Source: JADLEX01 sp964586775
GTDB taxonomy: Bacteria; Lernaellota; Lernaellaia; JACKCT01
Assembly: GCA_964586775.1 (NCBI GenBank)
Contig: CAZPJD010000024.1
Coordinates: 1 to 27,844, forward strand
Reading direction: 5' to 3'
Length of the DNA stretch: 27,844 nucleotides
The notes beneath the pieces were generated by a model. That model was not told where the DNA came from. It saw only the letters and a list, made by a program, of their open reading frames with translations, and ran no database searches. Position 1 is the first letter of the stretch. Each line of letters opens with the position of its first letter. Both the position numbers and the translations under genes were made by a program. Shown piece after piece: positions 15,147-23,524 of the stretch.

Positions 15147-15860
15147 ATGCAGAGCACATCGCGTTCCGTGCAGCAGCTCGTCGAGGACCAGGTCCGACGT
15201 TGGCGCATCGAGGGTCGCGGCCGCAATGTCGGCGGCGCGGGGAAGAACGTGGTCACGCTGTCGCGGGAGCCGGGCAGCGGCGGGCGTCTGGTGGCCGGGC
15301 GATTGGCCGAGGCGATGGGGTGGGATCTCTTCGATCGGGATCTCATCGCCCGCGTGGCCGAAAGCGTGAACATGAGCACCGCCATCGTCGAGACGCTCGA
15401 CGAAAAAGAGCAGAGCCTGCTCTCGCACTGGATCACCGGCCTCGTGAACCGCCAGCATCTTTGGCCCGACCAATACCAGCAGCACCTGCTCAAGGTCGTC
15501 GCCACGATCGGTCGGCATGGCCGCGCGATCATCGTGGGGCGCGGCGCCAACTTCATCCTGCCGCGCGATCCCTGCGTGCGCGTGCGGATCGTCTGCCCGC
15601 GCGAGATGCGCGTCGAGAGCGTCGCGAACTACTACCACGTGTCCGAGGAGGAGGCCGAACGGCGGATCGCGCGCTCCGAGAACAACCAGCGGGCGTTCAT
15701 TCTGCAAAACTTCAACGCGGCCATCGACGATCCCACGCAGTACGACCTCGTGCTCAACACCGGCTCGCTGGGCATCGACGGCGCGGTAGACGTGATCCGC
15801 GCCTTCGTGGACTCGCAGAACCGCGCGTCCGTCCGTCGGCAGGCCGCCCACGTGAGTTGA
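15147..15860 (+). CDS. Cytidylate-kinase-like P-loop protein
   Basis: 237 aa from ATG 15147, preceded by GGAGG (15136-15140) at 6 bases. After a short basic N-terminal extension, the nucleotide-binding loop reads VTLSREPGSGGRLVAGRLAE (36-55). It is followed by the MGWDLFDRDLIARVAE segment, which is the signature of the cytidylate kinase-like family (Cytidylate_kin2). Mid-protein motifs IIVGRGANFIL and RVRIVCPREMRVE, and a final DDPTQYDLVLNTGSLGIDGAVDVI, are also typical. Members look like NMP kinases, but the substrate of this subfamily is generally not established. It does not replace a standard Cmk, since the LID and NMP-binding regions differ. It is monocistronic by its own promoter and the palindromic repeat cluster that follows. 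Nothing around it points to a pathway. Confidence 0.88.
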   Translation: MQSTSRSVQQLVEDQVRRWRIEGRGRNVGGAGKNVVTLSREPGSGGRLVAGRLAEAMGWDLFDRDLIARVAESVNMSTAIVETLDEKEQSLLSHWITGLVNRQHLWPDQYQQHLLKVVATIGRHGRAIIVGRGANFILPRDPCVRVRIVCPREMRVESVANYYHVSEEEAERRIARSENNQRAFILQNFNAAIDDPTQYDLVLNTGSLGIDGAVDVIRAFVDSQNRASVRRQAAHVS

Positions 15861-15894
15861 GTGGCCTCCGACCGTCGCGCGGGGCTCTCATCCC

Positions 15895-16003
15895 GCCCCT
15901 CGACAAGCTCGGGCAAGCCTCTCCCGCCGGGAGCCCTCACCCAGTCTCGCTTCGCTCGCCACCCCTCTCCCATCAGATGGGAGAGGGGCCGGGGGTGAGG
16001 GCT
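15895..16003. repeat. Composite palindromic intergenic repeat, copy A
   Basis: This is a stack of inverted repeats between the kinase-like and tamB-like genes. It begins with a partly palindromic module at 15895-15914. CTCCCG-C-CGGGAG follows (15921-15933). The main unit has outer arms AGCCCTCACCC (15932-15942) and GGGTGAGGGCT (15993-16003), perfectly paired. Within it lies a perfect 13-bp inner hairpin, CCCCTCTCCCATC (15962-15974) with GATGGGAGAGGGG (15976-15988). A 24-base stretch (15946-15969) recurs identically at 25497-25520. It resembles a REP- or MITE-type dispersed element. Confidence 0.75.
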
Positions 16004-16083
16004 GCTCGGAGCGGGGGCGAGAACCGCTCGGACGGGGCAAGCGCGGCTTGACGTTCGCGCGCGCGCATGAAAAGACACTCGCG

Positions 16084-19000
16084 ATGAAGTACGCGAATAT
16101 CGTCGCGAAAATCCTGCTCTATACCCATGGGGGCGTGGTCGGCCTGGTGGTCGTGCTGCTCGTCTCCGTCAATTTCCTATTGCAATCAACCCCCTTCACC
16201 GGATTCGTGCTCGACCAGGTGCTGCCCGGCGTCGAGGAATCGCTCGGCGCGGACATCCACGTGGAAAAGCTCTCGCTGGCGCTCTTTCCCGTGACGGTGC
16301 GTATCGAGGGCGTGCATTTCACGCCGGCCAAGGGCGAGTTCCGCCGCAAGTTCGCCGAGCTCGGTAGGCTGGAGATCGACACGAGCTTCTGGCCGCTGCT
16401 GAAGGGGCAGGTGGTCGTCGATCGCGTGCTGATCGACGGTGTGAGCAACTATCTGTACTTCGACGAAAACGGCCTCGCGAACCTGCCGATTCCGCCGTCG
16501 CCGGAGGAGCCCGAGGAGCCCGACACCGGCCCGCCCGATCTGACGCTGCCGATCACGGTGAAGAGCATCGAGATCCGCAACACGCGCTTCGCGATGGACA
16601 TGAACACCGACCCCGCCGCGCCGGGGCTCGAGACCGAGGTCGCGATCGACTCGATCGGACTCGATGCGCGCGCCGATTTCAACACCGGCGACACGCACGC
16701 CGAACTCCGCATCGCGCAGGGTTCGTGGCGCGCGGGGACGATGGCCGACACGCTCGAACGCCTCGACCTGGACGCGGATTTTTCGCTCAAGAAATGGGGC
16801 GGCGAGGTCACGAAGCTCGAGATCCGCGTGCCCGATGTGGAACTGAACGCCAAGGCCGCGGCGACCGACGTGATGACGAAGATGAAGATCGTGGCGGACC
16901 TCGACGGCAACGTGCAACTCCGCAAGGTCAACACGCTCGTCACGCCCGAGCCGAAGCTCGATGGCGCGCTCGGGCTATCGATCCACGCCGAGGCCCCGCT
17001 GCCCGATTATTCGGCGAGCGGCGAGATCCGACTGCCCGACGGCCGCGTCAACAATCTCGCTCTGAACGACATGAAGCTGCTCTTCGCGGTCGATCAGAAC
17101 AAGGCGACGGTAAAAGAACTCTTCCTGCGCGCGGCGGGCGGCGAGATCAAGGTCGGCGCGGATCTGGGTCTCGCGGGCGCGATGCCGCTCGACGCGAACG
17201 TGTCGATCGCGAATCTGAACGTCGGCCGCGCGATGGAAGATTTTGGGATCACGGGCACGGGCGTGGCCGCGACGCTGACCGGCGACGTGAACACGCACGG
17301 GCAACTCGGCGGCGAGAGCGCCGAGATGTCGCTCGAAAACAGCGTGAGCCTCGCCATCGCCAACGTCGCGTATCAGGACCTCGTGCGCATCCCCAAAGTC
17401 GGCGTACAGGTGGACGCGGGTTATACGCCCAAGGGGGTGCGTCTCGACCATGCCGAGGTGACGACGGCGAAGACGCGCATTGCGGCCGACGGAAAGGTCG
17501 CGCTGCCCGACGTGGGGCTCGCGCTCTCGTTTCTCGTCGACGCCAAGGATTTGTCCGAGTTCTCGCCGATCATGGGCAAGCCCATCGCGGGTTCGATCAA
17601 CGTGCAGGGCAAGGTCGCGGGCTCGGCGGCGAGCCCGAACCTCGATGTCGGCCTCGACATCAAGAACGTGCGTTACGACACCTTCGGCGTGGACTCGGTG
17701 AACGGCAAGGTCGCGATGGCGGGCAAGAAGCTCGCGGTCAAGAACCTGCTCGTGCGCAACAAGGCCGCGGTGATCGAGGCGAACGCCGACGTGAACCTCG
17801 CGGGCGCGAAGCCGATGATCGCCGCCGAGGTGAAGATTCCGCCCGCCGAGATCGGCGACCTGCTCGCCATCGCGGGGCAGTCGCAGCTCGACGTCGCGGG
17901 CAAGATTGGTTTGACGGCCAAGCTGAACGGTCCCGCCGATAAGCTGACCGGCGACACGAACCTGACGATCACGGAACTTAAAGCCTATGCCGAGAACGTG
18001 AAGTCGATCGCGCTGGTCGCGAGCCTCGATGGCGGCGCGGTGAACCTGAAGGAACTGTCGATCGTCAAGCTCGCGCCGCCCCGTGCCGACGACAAATCCC
18101 GCGCGGACAAGGTGGATCGATTACCGCAGGATCGATGGAATGAGGTTCGCATTCAGGCGAAGGGCGGCTTCGATCCGGCCACGGGCAAGCTCGCTCTCGA
18201 CCTCGCGAGCAGCGGCCTGAACGAACGCTCGTCGGACATCCTGCGCAAGCAGGAGGTGCCGCTGACGGCGGACATCGACCTGAAGGTTTCGGCGGCGGGC
18301 AGTGTGAAGGACCCCGAGGCGAAGGTTCACCTGGGCATCCTCAACGCGCGCTTCGACGACATGGTGCTCGGCAACAGCGTCATCGATGTCGATCTGAAGA
18401 ACATGACCGCGACGGTGAAGGGATCGCTGCTCGCCGGGCGCGAGAACGTGAAGCTCTCCGCCGCGGAGACGACGCGCGAGGGCGAGTGGGCGGTGCGTCG
18501 TTACAACAGCAAGACGGATGGGGAAGAATCGCCGATCGCGCCCGCGACGTCTCCCGAGTTGGCACCGACCGAGGAGGCGGTGTCGTCGGCGGAGGACGTG
18601 CTCGATCACCCCGAGGACTTCACGACCCCGGCGCCCGCGCCCATGAGCGCCGACGCGTCGCGGCCGCTGGGCGACATCAAGATCGATCTGACGGCGCAGC
18701 TCGACGGCGCCAAGGCCGTGAAGGGGCAGGTGAAATTCGACAAGTTCGATTACACGAACTTCCTGGGCGCGCTGAAATCGAAGGAAGACACGCTGGAAAA
18801 AAAGAAGAAGAAGGACGACGAAGAGGAAAAAGCGAGCATCGTCGAGGGGCGCATCAACGGCGTCGTCGACGTGGACGGCACGCTGGCCGCGCCCGACGCG
18901 ATCCGCATCGCGACGAATCTCGACGAACTCTACTTTCGCAAAAACCGGCTCATCATCCGCAACCAAAACGATGCGGGCGTGGCGCAGCCGCTGCTGGTGA

Positions 19001-20403
19001 CCTATCAGAACAAGCAGCTCGCCATCGAGAATTTCCAGATCGGCGGCAAGGGGCTCCACCTCGACGTGAACCAGGGCGGCGGGCTCATCAACGTCGATCT
19101 GCGCGCCGACATGAGCGTGGCGCAGGAGTTCGCCGATGCGCTGGCCGAGGCGAAGGGTCAGCTCGTCGTGCAGGCGTCGCTGCCCGACAATTTCGATTCC
19201 ACGCAGGCCAAGGCGCTCGTCACGGTCGACAACGCGTCGTTTGCCATGCGCGGCGTGCCCACGCCGGTCGAGGCCGTGAACGTGCGCATCGCCTACGCGA
19301 ACAACCGCGTGGACATCGACCGGCTCGACGCGCGGATCGGCGGCGGATCGCTGCGCGGCGGCGGGGACATCGCGCTCGCCGATCCCAAGATCAAGGACGA
19401 CATCACGCGCATGCGCGTGTTCGTGAAGGCCGACAACATCAAGTCGGGTATGGATCCTTACGTCGAGCTCGCCGTGCGCAAGATCGATCTGGTCGTGCAG
19501 ACGATCGACCGGGGAGCGAATCGCGGCAAGATGGAGGTGTCGGGCGAGGTGGTGGTGGACAAGGCGGTCGTCACCTATCCCATCGACGTGCCGTACCTGT
19601 TCAAGCAGCTCTCGGAATTCGGCCGGCAGAAAGAAGCGAGCGGACGCGAGACGTATGAGAAGAAGGAAGACAGCATCTTTTTCAACATCGCGTTGCGCGC
19701 CGACGGCGACGTGGGATTCAACTCGAACCTCGCCGAGATCGAGACGCGCTTCGACCTGGTGCTCGTGGGTTCGAACGCGCTGCCGGGCATGAAGGGTTCG
19801 GTGGACGTGGTGAAGGGCTGGGCGATGGTACTTCAAAACACCTACGACCTGTCCAACGTCACGATCCAGTTCTACGACGAGCAGCGGATCTTCCCCAGCT
19901 TCGACGTGAACGCGAAGACGGAGGTGAAGGGCACCAAGATCTTCGTCAACGTCGCGGGCAATCCGATCCGATACAAGATGACGCTCTCGTCCGATCCGCC
20001 CAAGGGTGAGCGCGACATCTTTTTCCTGCTGGCGACGGGCGCGAGCTACGACGACTTCCAGGCGCAGGGCTCGGGCATGTCGGGCGACGAGGCCGCGGCG
20101 CTGGCCGCGCAGTCGCTGGTCGGCAACCAGCTCAGCAAGCTCACGGGGCAGTCGGGCTTCGAGGTCGGCATCGATTCGTCCAGCGGCACGAGCCGGTTGC
20201 AGGTGGGCAGCGAACTGGAGAAGGATCTGAACCTCAAGATGTACCGCGGGCTCGTGGACCAGACGCTGGGCGCGGAGATCGAGTACGACTTTTATCGGTA
20301 CGTTGCCGGGCTCGGGTCGTGGAGCAACATGGCGGGTTATGAAGACGCGCCGCCGTCGGGCGCGTTCGGAACGGGTTTGAAACTCAAGGTCGATTTCCAA
20401 TAG
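16084..20403 (+). CDS. tamB: TamB-like translocation/assembly protein (AsmA-like, DUF490 C-terminus)
   Basis: 1,439 aa from ATG 16084; a TTG at 16048 would add 12 residues without a better ribosome site. A single N-terminal membrane anchor (about 15-34, VVGLVVVLLVSVNFLL) is followed by an AsmA-like start (LGADIHVEKLSLALFPVTVRI). Hundreds of residues of repeating amphipathic beta strands follow, the pattern of a long beta-taco lipid groove spanning the periplasm. Two low-complexity inserts interrupt it: a Pro/Ala/Glu linker near 815-860 and a Lys/Asp/Glu run near 905-915. The C-terminal TamB domain is clear (about 1150-1439): LPGMKGSVDVVKGWAMVLQ, TIQFYDEQRIFPSFDVNA, DIFFLLATGASYDD, then a beta-rich end in KLKVDFQ. 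The Omp85 gene follows after 7 bp, so the two are a TamB/Omp85 pair for outer-membrane protein insertion or phospholipid transfer. It is longer than E. coli TamB (about 1,260). Confidence 0.9.
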   Translation: MKYANIVAKILLYTHGGVVGLVVVLLVSVNFLLQSTPFTGFVLDQVLPGVEESLGADIHVEKLSLALFPVTVRIEGVHFTPAKGEFRRKFAELGRLEIDTSFWPLLKGQVVVDRVLIDGVSNYLYFDENGLANLPIPPSPEEPEEPDTGPPDLTLPITVKSIEIRNTRFAMDMNTDPAAPGLETEVAIDSIGLDARADFNTGDTHAELRIAQGSWRAGTMADTLERLDLDADFSLKKWGGEVTKLEIRVPDVELNAKAAATDVMTKMKIVADLDGNVQLRKVNTLVTPEPKLDGALGLSIHAEAPLPDYSASGEIRLPDGRVNNLALNDMKLLFAVDQNKATVKELFLRAAGGEIKVGADLGLAGAMPLDANVSIANLNVGRAMEDFGITGTGVAATLTGDVNTHGQLGGESAEMSLENSVSLAIANVAYQDLVRIPKVGVQVDAGYTPKGVRLDHAEVTTAKTRIAADGKVALPDVGLALSFLVDAKDLSEFSPIMGKPIAGSINVQGKVAGSAASPNLDVGLDIKNVRYDTFGVDSVNGKVAMAGKKLAVKNLLVRNKAAVIEANADVNLAGAKPMIAAEVKIPPAEIGDLLAIAGQSQLDVAGKIGLTAKLNGPADKLTGDTNLTITELKAYAENVKSIALVASLDGGAVNLKELSIVKLAPPRADDKSRADKVDRLPQDRWNEVRIQAKGGFDPATGKLALDLASSGLNERSSDILRKQEVPLTADIDLKVSAAGSVKDPEAKVHLGILNARFDDMVLGNSVIDVDLKNMTATVKGSLLAGRENVKLSAAETTREGEWAVRRYNSKTDGEESPIAPATSPELAPTEEAVSSAEDVLDHPEDFTTPAPAPMSADASRPLGDIKIDLTAQLDGAKAVKGQVKFDKFDYTNFLGALKSKEDTLEKKKKKDDEEEKASIVEGRINGVVDVDGTLAAPDAIRIATNLDELYFRKNRLIIRNQNDAGVAQPLLVTYQNKQLAIENFQIGGKGLHLDVNQGGGLINVDLRADMSVAQEFADALAEAKGQLVVQASLPDNFDSTQAKALVTVDNASFAMRGVPTPVEAVNVRIAYANNRVDIDRLDARIGGGSLRGGGDIALADPKIKDDITRMRVFVKADNIKSGMDPYVELAVRKIDLVVQTIDRGANRGKMEVSGEVVVDKAVVTYPIDVPYLFKQLSEFGRQKEASGRETYEKKEDSIFFNIALRADGDVGFNSNLAEIETRFDLVLVGSNALPGMKGSVDVVKGWAMVLQNTYDLSNVTIQFYDEQRIFPSFDVNAKTEVKGTKIFVNVAGNPIRYKMTLSSDPPKGERDIFFLLATGASYDDFQAQGSGMSGDEAAALAAQSLVGNQLSKLTGQSGFEVGIDSSSGTSRLQVGSELEKDLNLKMYRGLVDQTLGAEIEYDFYRYVAGLGSWSNMAGYEDAPPSGAFGTGLKLKVDFQ

Positions 20404-20410
20404 GGATCGG

Positions 20411-23371
20411 ATGATTCGCCGCGTTCACATCTTGATGCTCTTCCTGCTGCTGGTCGCGGCCATGCCCGCCCGCGCGCAGGAACCCGTGCCCGCCGGACCC
20501 GGGGGCGACGTGCTCATGACGGAGGTCGCGCCCGAGGACGGCGAGGGCGGCGGTGTGGACGAGATCGTCGGCGAGGACATGTGGGGCCTCAAGGTCCTGT
20601 CGATCGAGTATCAGGTGCCCAAATGGATGTCCGACGCCGAGATTAGACGCGTCACCAAGATTAAAAAGGATCGACCGCTGACGCGCTGGCGTGTGCGTTC
20701 GACGCTTCGCAGGTTTTATCTGCTCGGCTACGTGGACAACGCCGTGGTCAAGGCGAAGCACGCGGACGGGGGGCTCAAGGTCATCGTCAAGATCTACCCC
20801 CGCTATCAGCTTCGCGACATCGAGGTGCGCGGCATGCGCAACCTCAACTATGCCGACATCGTCGAGGACACGCTCGGCCTGCAGATGGGCGACGACTTCC
20901 GTCTCGAAGACCTGCCGGTCTGGGAGCAGAAAATCAGGGACGCCTACCGCGACATCGGCCACCTCAAGGCGCAGGTCGCGATCCGCTACGAAAAGACGAA
21001 GCTCAAGGACGACAACAAGGTCGATCTGCGGATCGAGATCAACGAGCGGCAGCAGTATGACGTGCAGGAGATCGCCATTCTCGGCGACCTCGGACCGTAC
21101 AGCCGCGAGAAGATTCTGCGCAAACTGAAGTGGCAACCCGGCATGTCGTACAGCGCCGAGCGCGTCGACAAGGGGCTCGATCGACTCAAGGAGTGGCTGA
21201 AGAAGGAAAAGCACTTCGAGGCGCGCGTGGGCGACATCGAACTCGACGACCCGCAGACGGTGCGCATCGACGACGCCAAGTCGCGCATGTTCTTCACGCT
21301 GCGTCTCGACGTCGGCCCGCGCGTGGACATCGCCTACGACGACGAGTGCTACACATGCGCTCAGAAGAAGTGGAAGATCAACGACCACCTCGACGTCGAA
21401 AACAACCGACGATTCACGCAGTGGATCGTGACACCCTACGAAGACAAGATCGAGCAGTATTTCCAGGCTCGCGGCTATCTCGACGCGCGGGCGCAGGGCG
21501 CGTTCGAGGAACTGCGCGACGAGGAGAACGGCCAGCCGGTCAAACGGCTGTCGTTCACGCTCGCGAAGGGTCGCAAGTACGCGGTCGAGGATATCGACTT
21601 CAAGAACAACGCGAGCTACGACGACGAGACGCTCGAAGACAGGCTCGACGCCGGTTCGTACTTCGTTGCCGAAGACTTCGACAAGAGCCTCGAAAACGTC
21701 GTCAGCCTCTACAACGAAAACGGCTTCATCTCGGCGAAGATCACTCACAGAAGCGCCGAGATCGACGAGGGGACGGGCGAGATCCATCTGACGATCGTCG
21801 TTGCCGAGGGTCCGCAGGCGAAGATCAACAACGTCGAGCTCGTCGGCAACAAGGTGCTCAAGCGCGACCGGCTCAAGGGCCCGCTCGAAGAGGCGGGACT
21901 TGTGCAGGGGAATCCCTACAACCCGTTCAAGGTCGAGGAAACCCGCACGAAGATGATCGCGAAATACCTGACGCGCGGCTACATCAAGGCGCGCATCAGG
22001 GAGACGATCAAGGTTTCCGACGACGGCACGCAGGTGGATGTGCGTTTCGAGTTCGTCGAGGGCGATCAGTATTTCTACGGCGACGTGTACGTGCACGGGA
22101 ACAAGCTGACGAAAAAACACGTCATCCTGCGCGAACTGTTCGTCACCAAGGGCGACCCGTTCAACTACGAGGACGTCTTCGCGTCGCAGCAGCAGGTCAT
22201 GAAGCTCGGATTCTTCTCGTCGGTCGACATTCGCCCCGTTGACGAGGAGATCGACGAAAAGACGGTGGACCTGCTGGTCTCGGTCGAGGAGCGCAACTCG
22301 GGCTACATTGAAAGCGGTCTCGGCTACAACACCTACTCGGGTTATCAGGGCGCGTTCGAGATCGGCCACCGCAACCTGGCGGGGCACGGACGCAAGCTCT
22401 CGATCCGCAACGACGTGTACTTCCGCGACGAGAGCTTCCGATTCGATCAGCGCACGACGGCGCTCAACTTCGTGTGGCCGTGGGTGGCGCGCGTGCCGGT
22501 GGACGGCGATGTGCTGGTGAAGGACGATCAGCGTCACCAGATCGGCTACGACCTGCGCGAATTGTCCGTCACCACGGGCCTCTTCGTCGACTTCCCCAAG
22601 TTTTTCTACAACCAGAAATCGACGCGGCGAAACGAAACGGTCCGCGAACTCTCGAAATACTGGTCCGGCAAGCTTTCCTACGCCTACATCCGCGACTTCC
22701 TGTTCAACATCAGCCCCGATGTCGAGGATCAGGAAGCGGGCGAGGTGCAGATCGCCACGCTCACGCCGCAGCTCACGCGCGACAGCCGCGACAATCCGTT
22801 CAACCCCACCGACGGCAAGGTCTACATGGTCATGCTCGAGTGGGGTTCGCCGCCGCTGCTTTCGCAGATCAACTACCTCAAGGCCGTGGGCCAGCTCTCG
22901 TACTATTACCCAGCCTTCCGTCTGTGGAAGGCTAAAACCGGCCCCGTTCTGGCGTTCAACGTTAAGACCGGCCATTTGCAGGAACTGCGCGAGACCGACA
23001 CCGTGCCGATCAACCGGCGCTTCTACCTTGGCGGCTCCACCACCGTCCGCGGATTCGGTCAGGATCAGATCAGCCCGATGGCCGAGGGCACCAATACCCC
23101 CATCGGCGGCTACTTCTTCGGCTACTCCAACGTCGAGGCGCGCGTGCCTATCGGCGACACCAACGTCGGCATCCTCACCTTCTGGGATGCGGGCAACGTG
23201 ACGAGCGAGTTCAAGGAGTTCTACCTCGACAAGCTGCGCACTACCGCCGGCCTCGGCGTTCGCTACATCACCCCCGTCGGCCCCATCTCCGCGGACTACG
23301 GGTTCAAGCTCAACCGCGAGCCCGACGAGTCGATCGGCGAGTTCTACATCACCGTCGGCAACGCCTTCTGA
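20411..23371 (+). CDS. Omp85 family outer-membrane assembly protein (BamA/TamA-like) with seven apparent POTRA domains
   Basis: 986 aa. A signal peptide (MIRRVHILMLFLLL...ARA, 1-22) is followed by an acidic linker and a long periplasmic region. I divide this into seven POTRA-like units: 58-131, 132-214, 215-304, 305-389 (divergent, with C313 and C316), 390-469, 470-553 and 554-628. Most show the usual order of strand, helix pair with a Gly-Tyr/Phe (such as YLLGYVDNA, YLTRGYIKA, KLGFFSSVD), then two strands. The barrel (about 630-986) has the hallmark V879-R-G-F882 in FYLGGSTTVRGFGQ and ends in F986, the outer-membrane sorting signal. E. coli BamA has five POTRAs and TamA three. Pairing with tamB suggests a TamA role, but a BamA role cannot be excluded. 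The ribosome site AGGGA overlaps the tamB stop codon. Confidence 0.93.
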   Translation: MIRRVHILMLFLLLVAAMPARAQEPVPAGPGGDVLMTEVAPEDGEGGGVDEIVGEDMWGLKVLSIEYQVPKWMSDAEIRRVTKIKKDRPLTRWRVRSTLRRFYLLGYVDNAVVKAKHADGGLKVIVKIYPRYQLRDIEVRGMRNLNYADIVEDTLGLQMGDDFRLEDLPVWEQKIRDAYRDIGHLKAQVAIRYEKTKLKDDNKVDLRIEINERQQYDVQEIAILGDLGPYSREKILRKLKWQPGMSYSAERVDKGLDRLKEWLKKEKHFEARVGDIELDDPQTVRIDDAKSRMFFTLRLDVGPRVDIAYDDECYTCAQKKWKINDHLDVENNRRFTQWIVTPYEDKIEQYFQARGYLDARAQGAFEELRDEENGQPVKRLSFTLAKGRKYAVEDIDFKNNASYDDETLEDRLDAGSYFVAEDFDKSLENVVSLYNENGFISAKITHRSAEIDEGTGEIHLTIVVAEGPQAKINNVELVGNKVLKRDRLKGPLEEAGLVQGNPYNPFKVEETRTKMIAKYLTRGYIKARIRETIKVSDDGTQVDVRFEFVEGDQYFYGDVYVHGNKLTKKHVILRELFVTKGDPFNYEDVFASQQQVMKLGFFSSVDIRPVDEEIDEKTVDLLVSVEERNSGYIESGLGYNTYSGYQGAFEIGHRNLAGHGRKLSIRNDVYFRDESFRFDQRTTALNFVWPWVARVPVDGDVLVKDDQRHQIGYDLRELSVTTGLFVDFPKFFYNQKSTRRNETVRELSKYWSGKLSYAYIRDFLFNISPDVEDQEAGEVQIATLTPQLTRDSRDNPFNPTDGKVYMVMLEWGSPPLLSQINYLKAVGQLSYYYPAFRLWKAKTGPVLAFNVKTGHLQELRETDTVPINRRFYLGGSTTVRGFGQDQISPMAEGTNTPIGGYFFGYSNVEARVPIGDTNVGILTFWDAGNVTSEFKEFYLDKLRTTAGLGVRYITPVGPISADYGFKLNREPDESIGEFYITVGNAF

Positions 23372-23524
23372 TCGGCCCGAAACGGCGATTTTCCCCGGAT
23401 TGCATTCGCGTAACCCGGCATGTAAAAGAGACACCTTGCATCGCCGGGGATGGAGCGGAAGGCGGGAAACGCACACCCCTATCGTGCCCCGGCAGCCCTA
23501 TGTCATCACGGAAACGGAGGAGTC

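Noticed and set aside
18121..20400. 759-codon minus-strand open frame inside the tamB-like gene
   Set aside because: Shadow of the TamB coding strand, with no start signal and no recognisable domain.
23400..23428. TTGCAT-17-TAAAAG as a promoter for the 23525 gene
   Set aside because: Spacing is right, but only 3 of 6 and 4 of 6 bases match consensus, which is close to chance.
23392..23450. TCCCCGG / CCGGGGA inverted repeat after the Omp85 gene as a terminator
   Set aside because: Seven-base arms 45 bases apart without a T tract; too weak to call.
20384..23476. 1,030-codon open frame antisense to the Omp85 gene
   Set aside because: It mirrors a clear Omp85 gene. Its Val/Asp/Arg-rich, Leu-repeating product is what high-GC codon bias produces on the opposite strand, and it has no domain.
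23450..23524. Longer start for the AMMECR1/six-hairpin lipoprotein
   Set aside because: It would place 25 residues before a good signal peptide and lipobox, and ATG 23525 has a strong GGAGGAG site.
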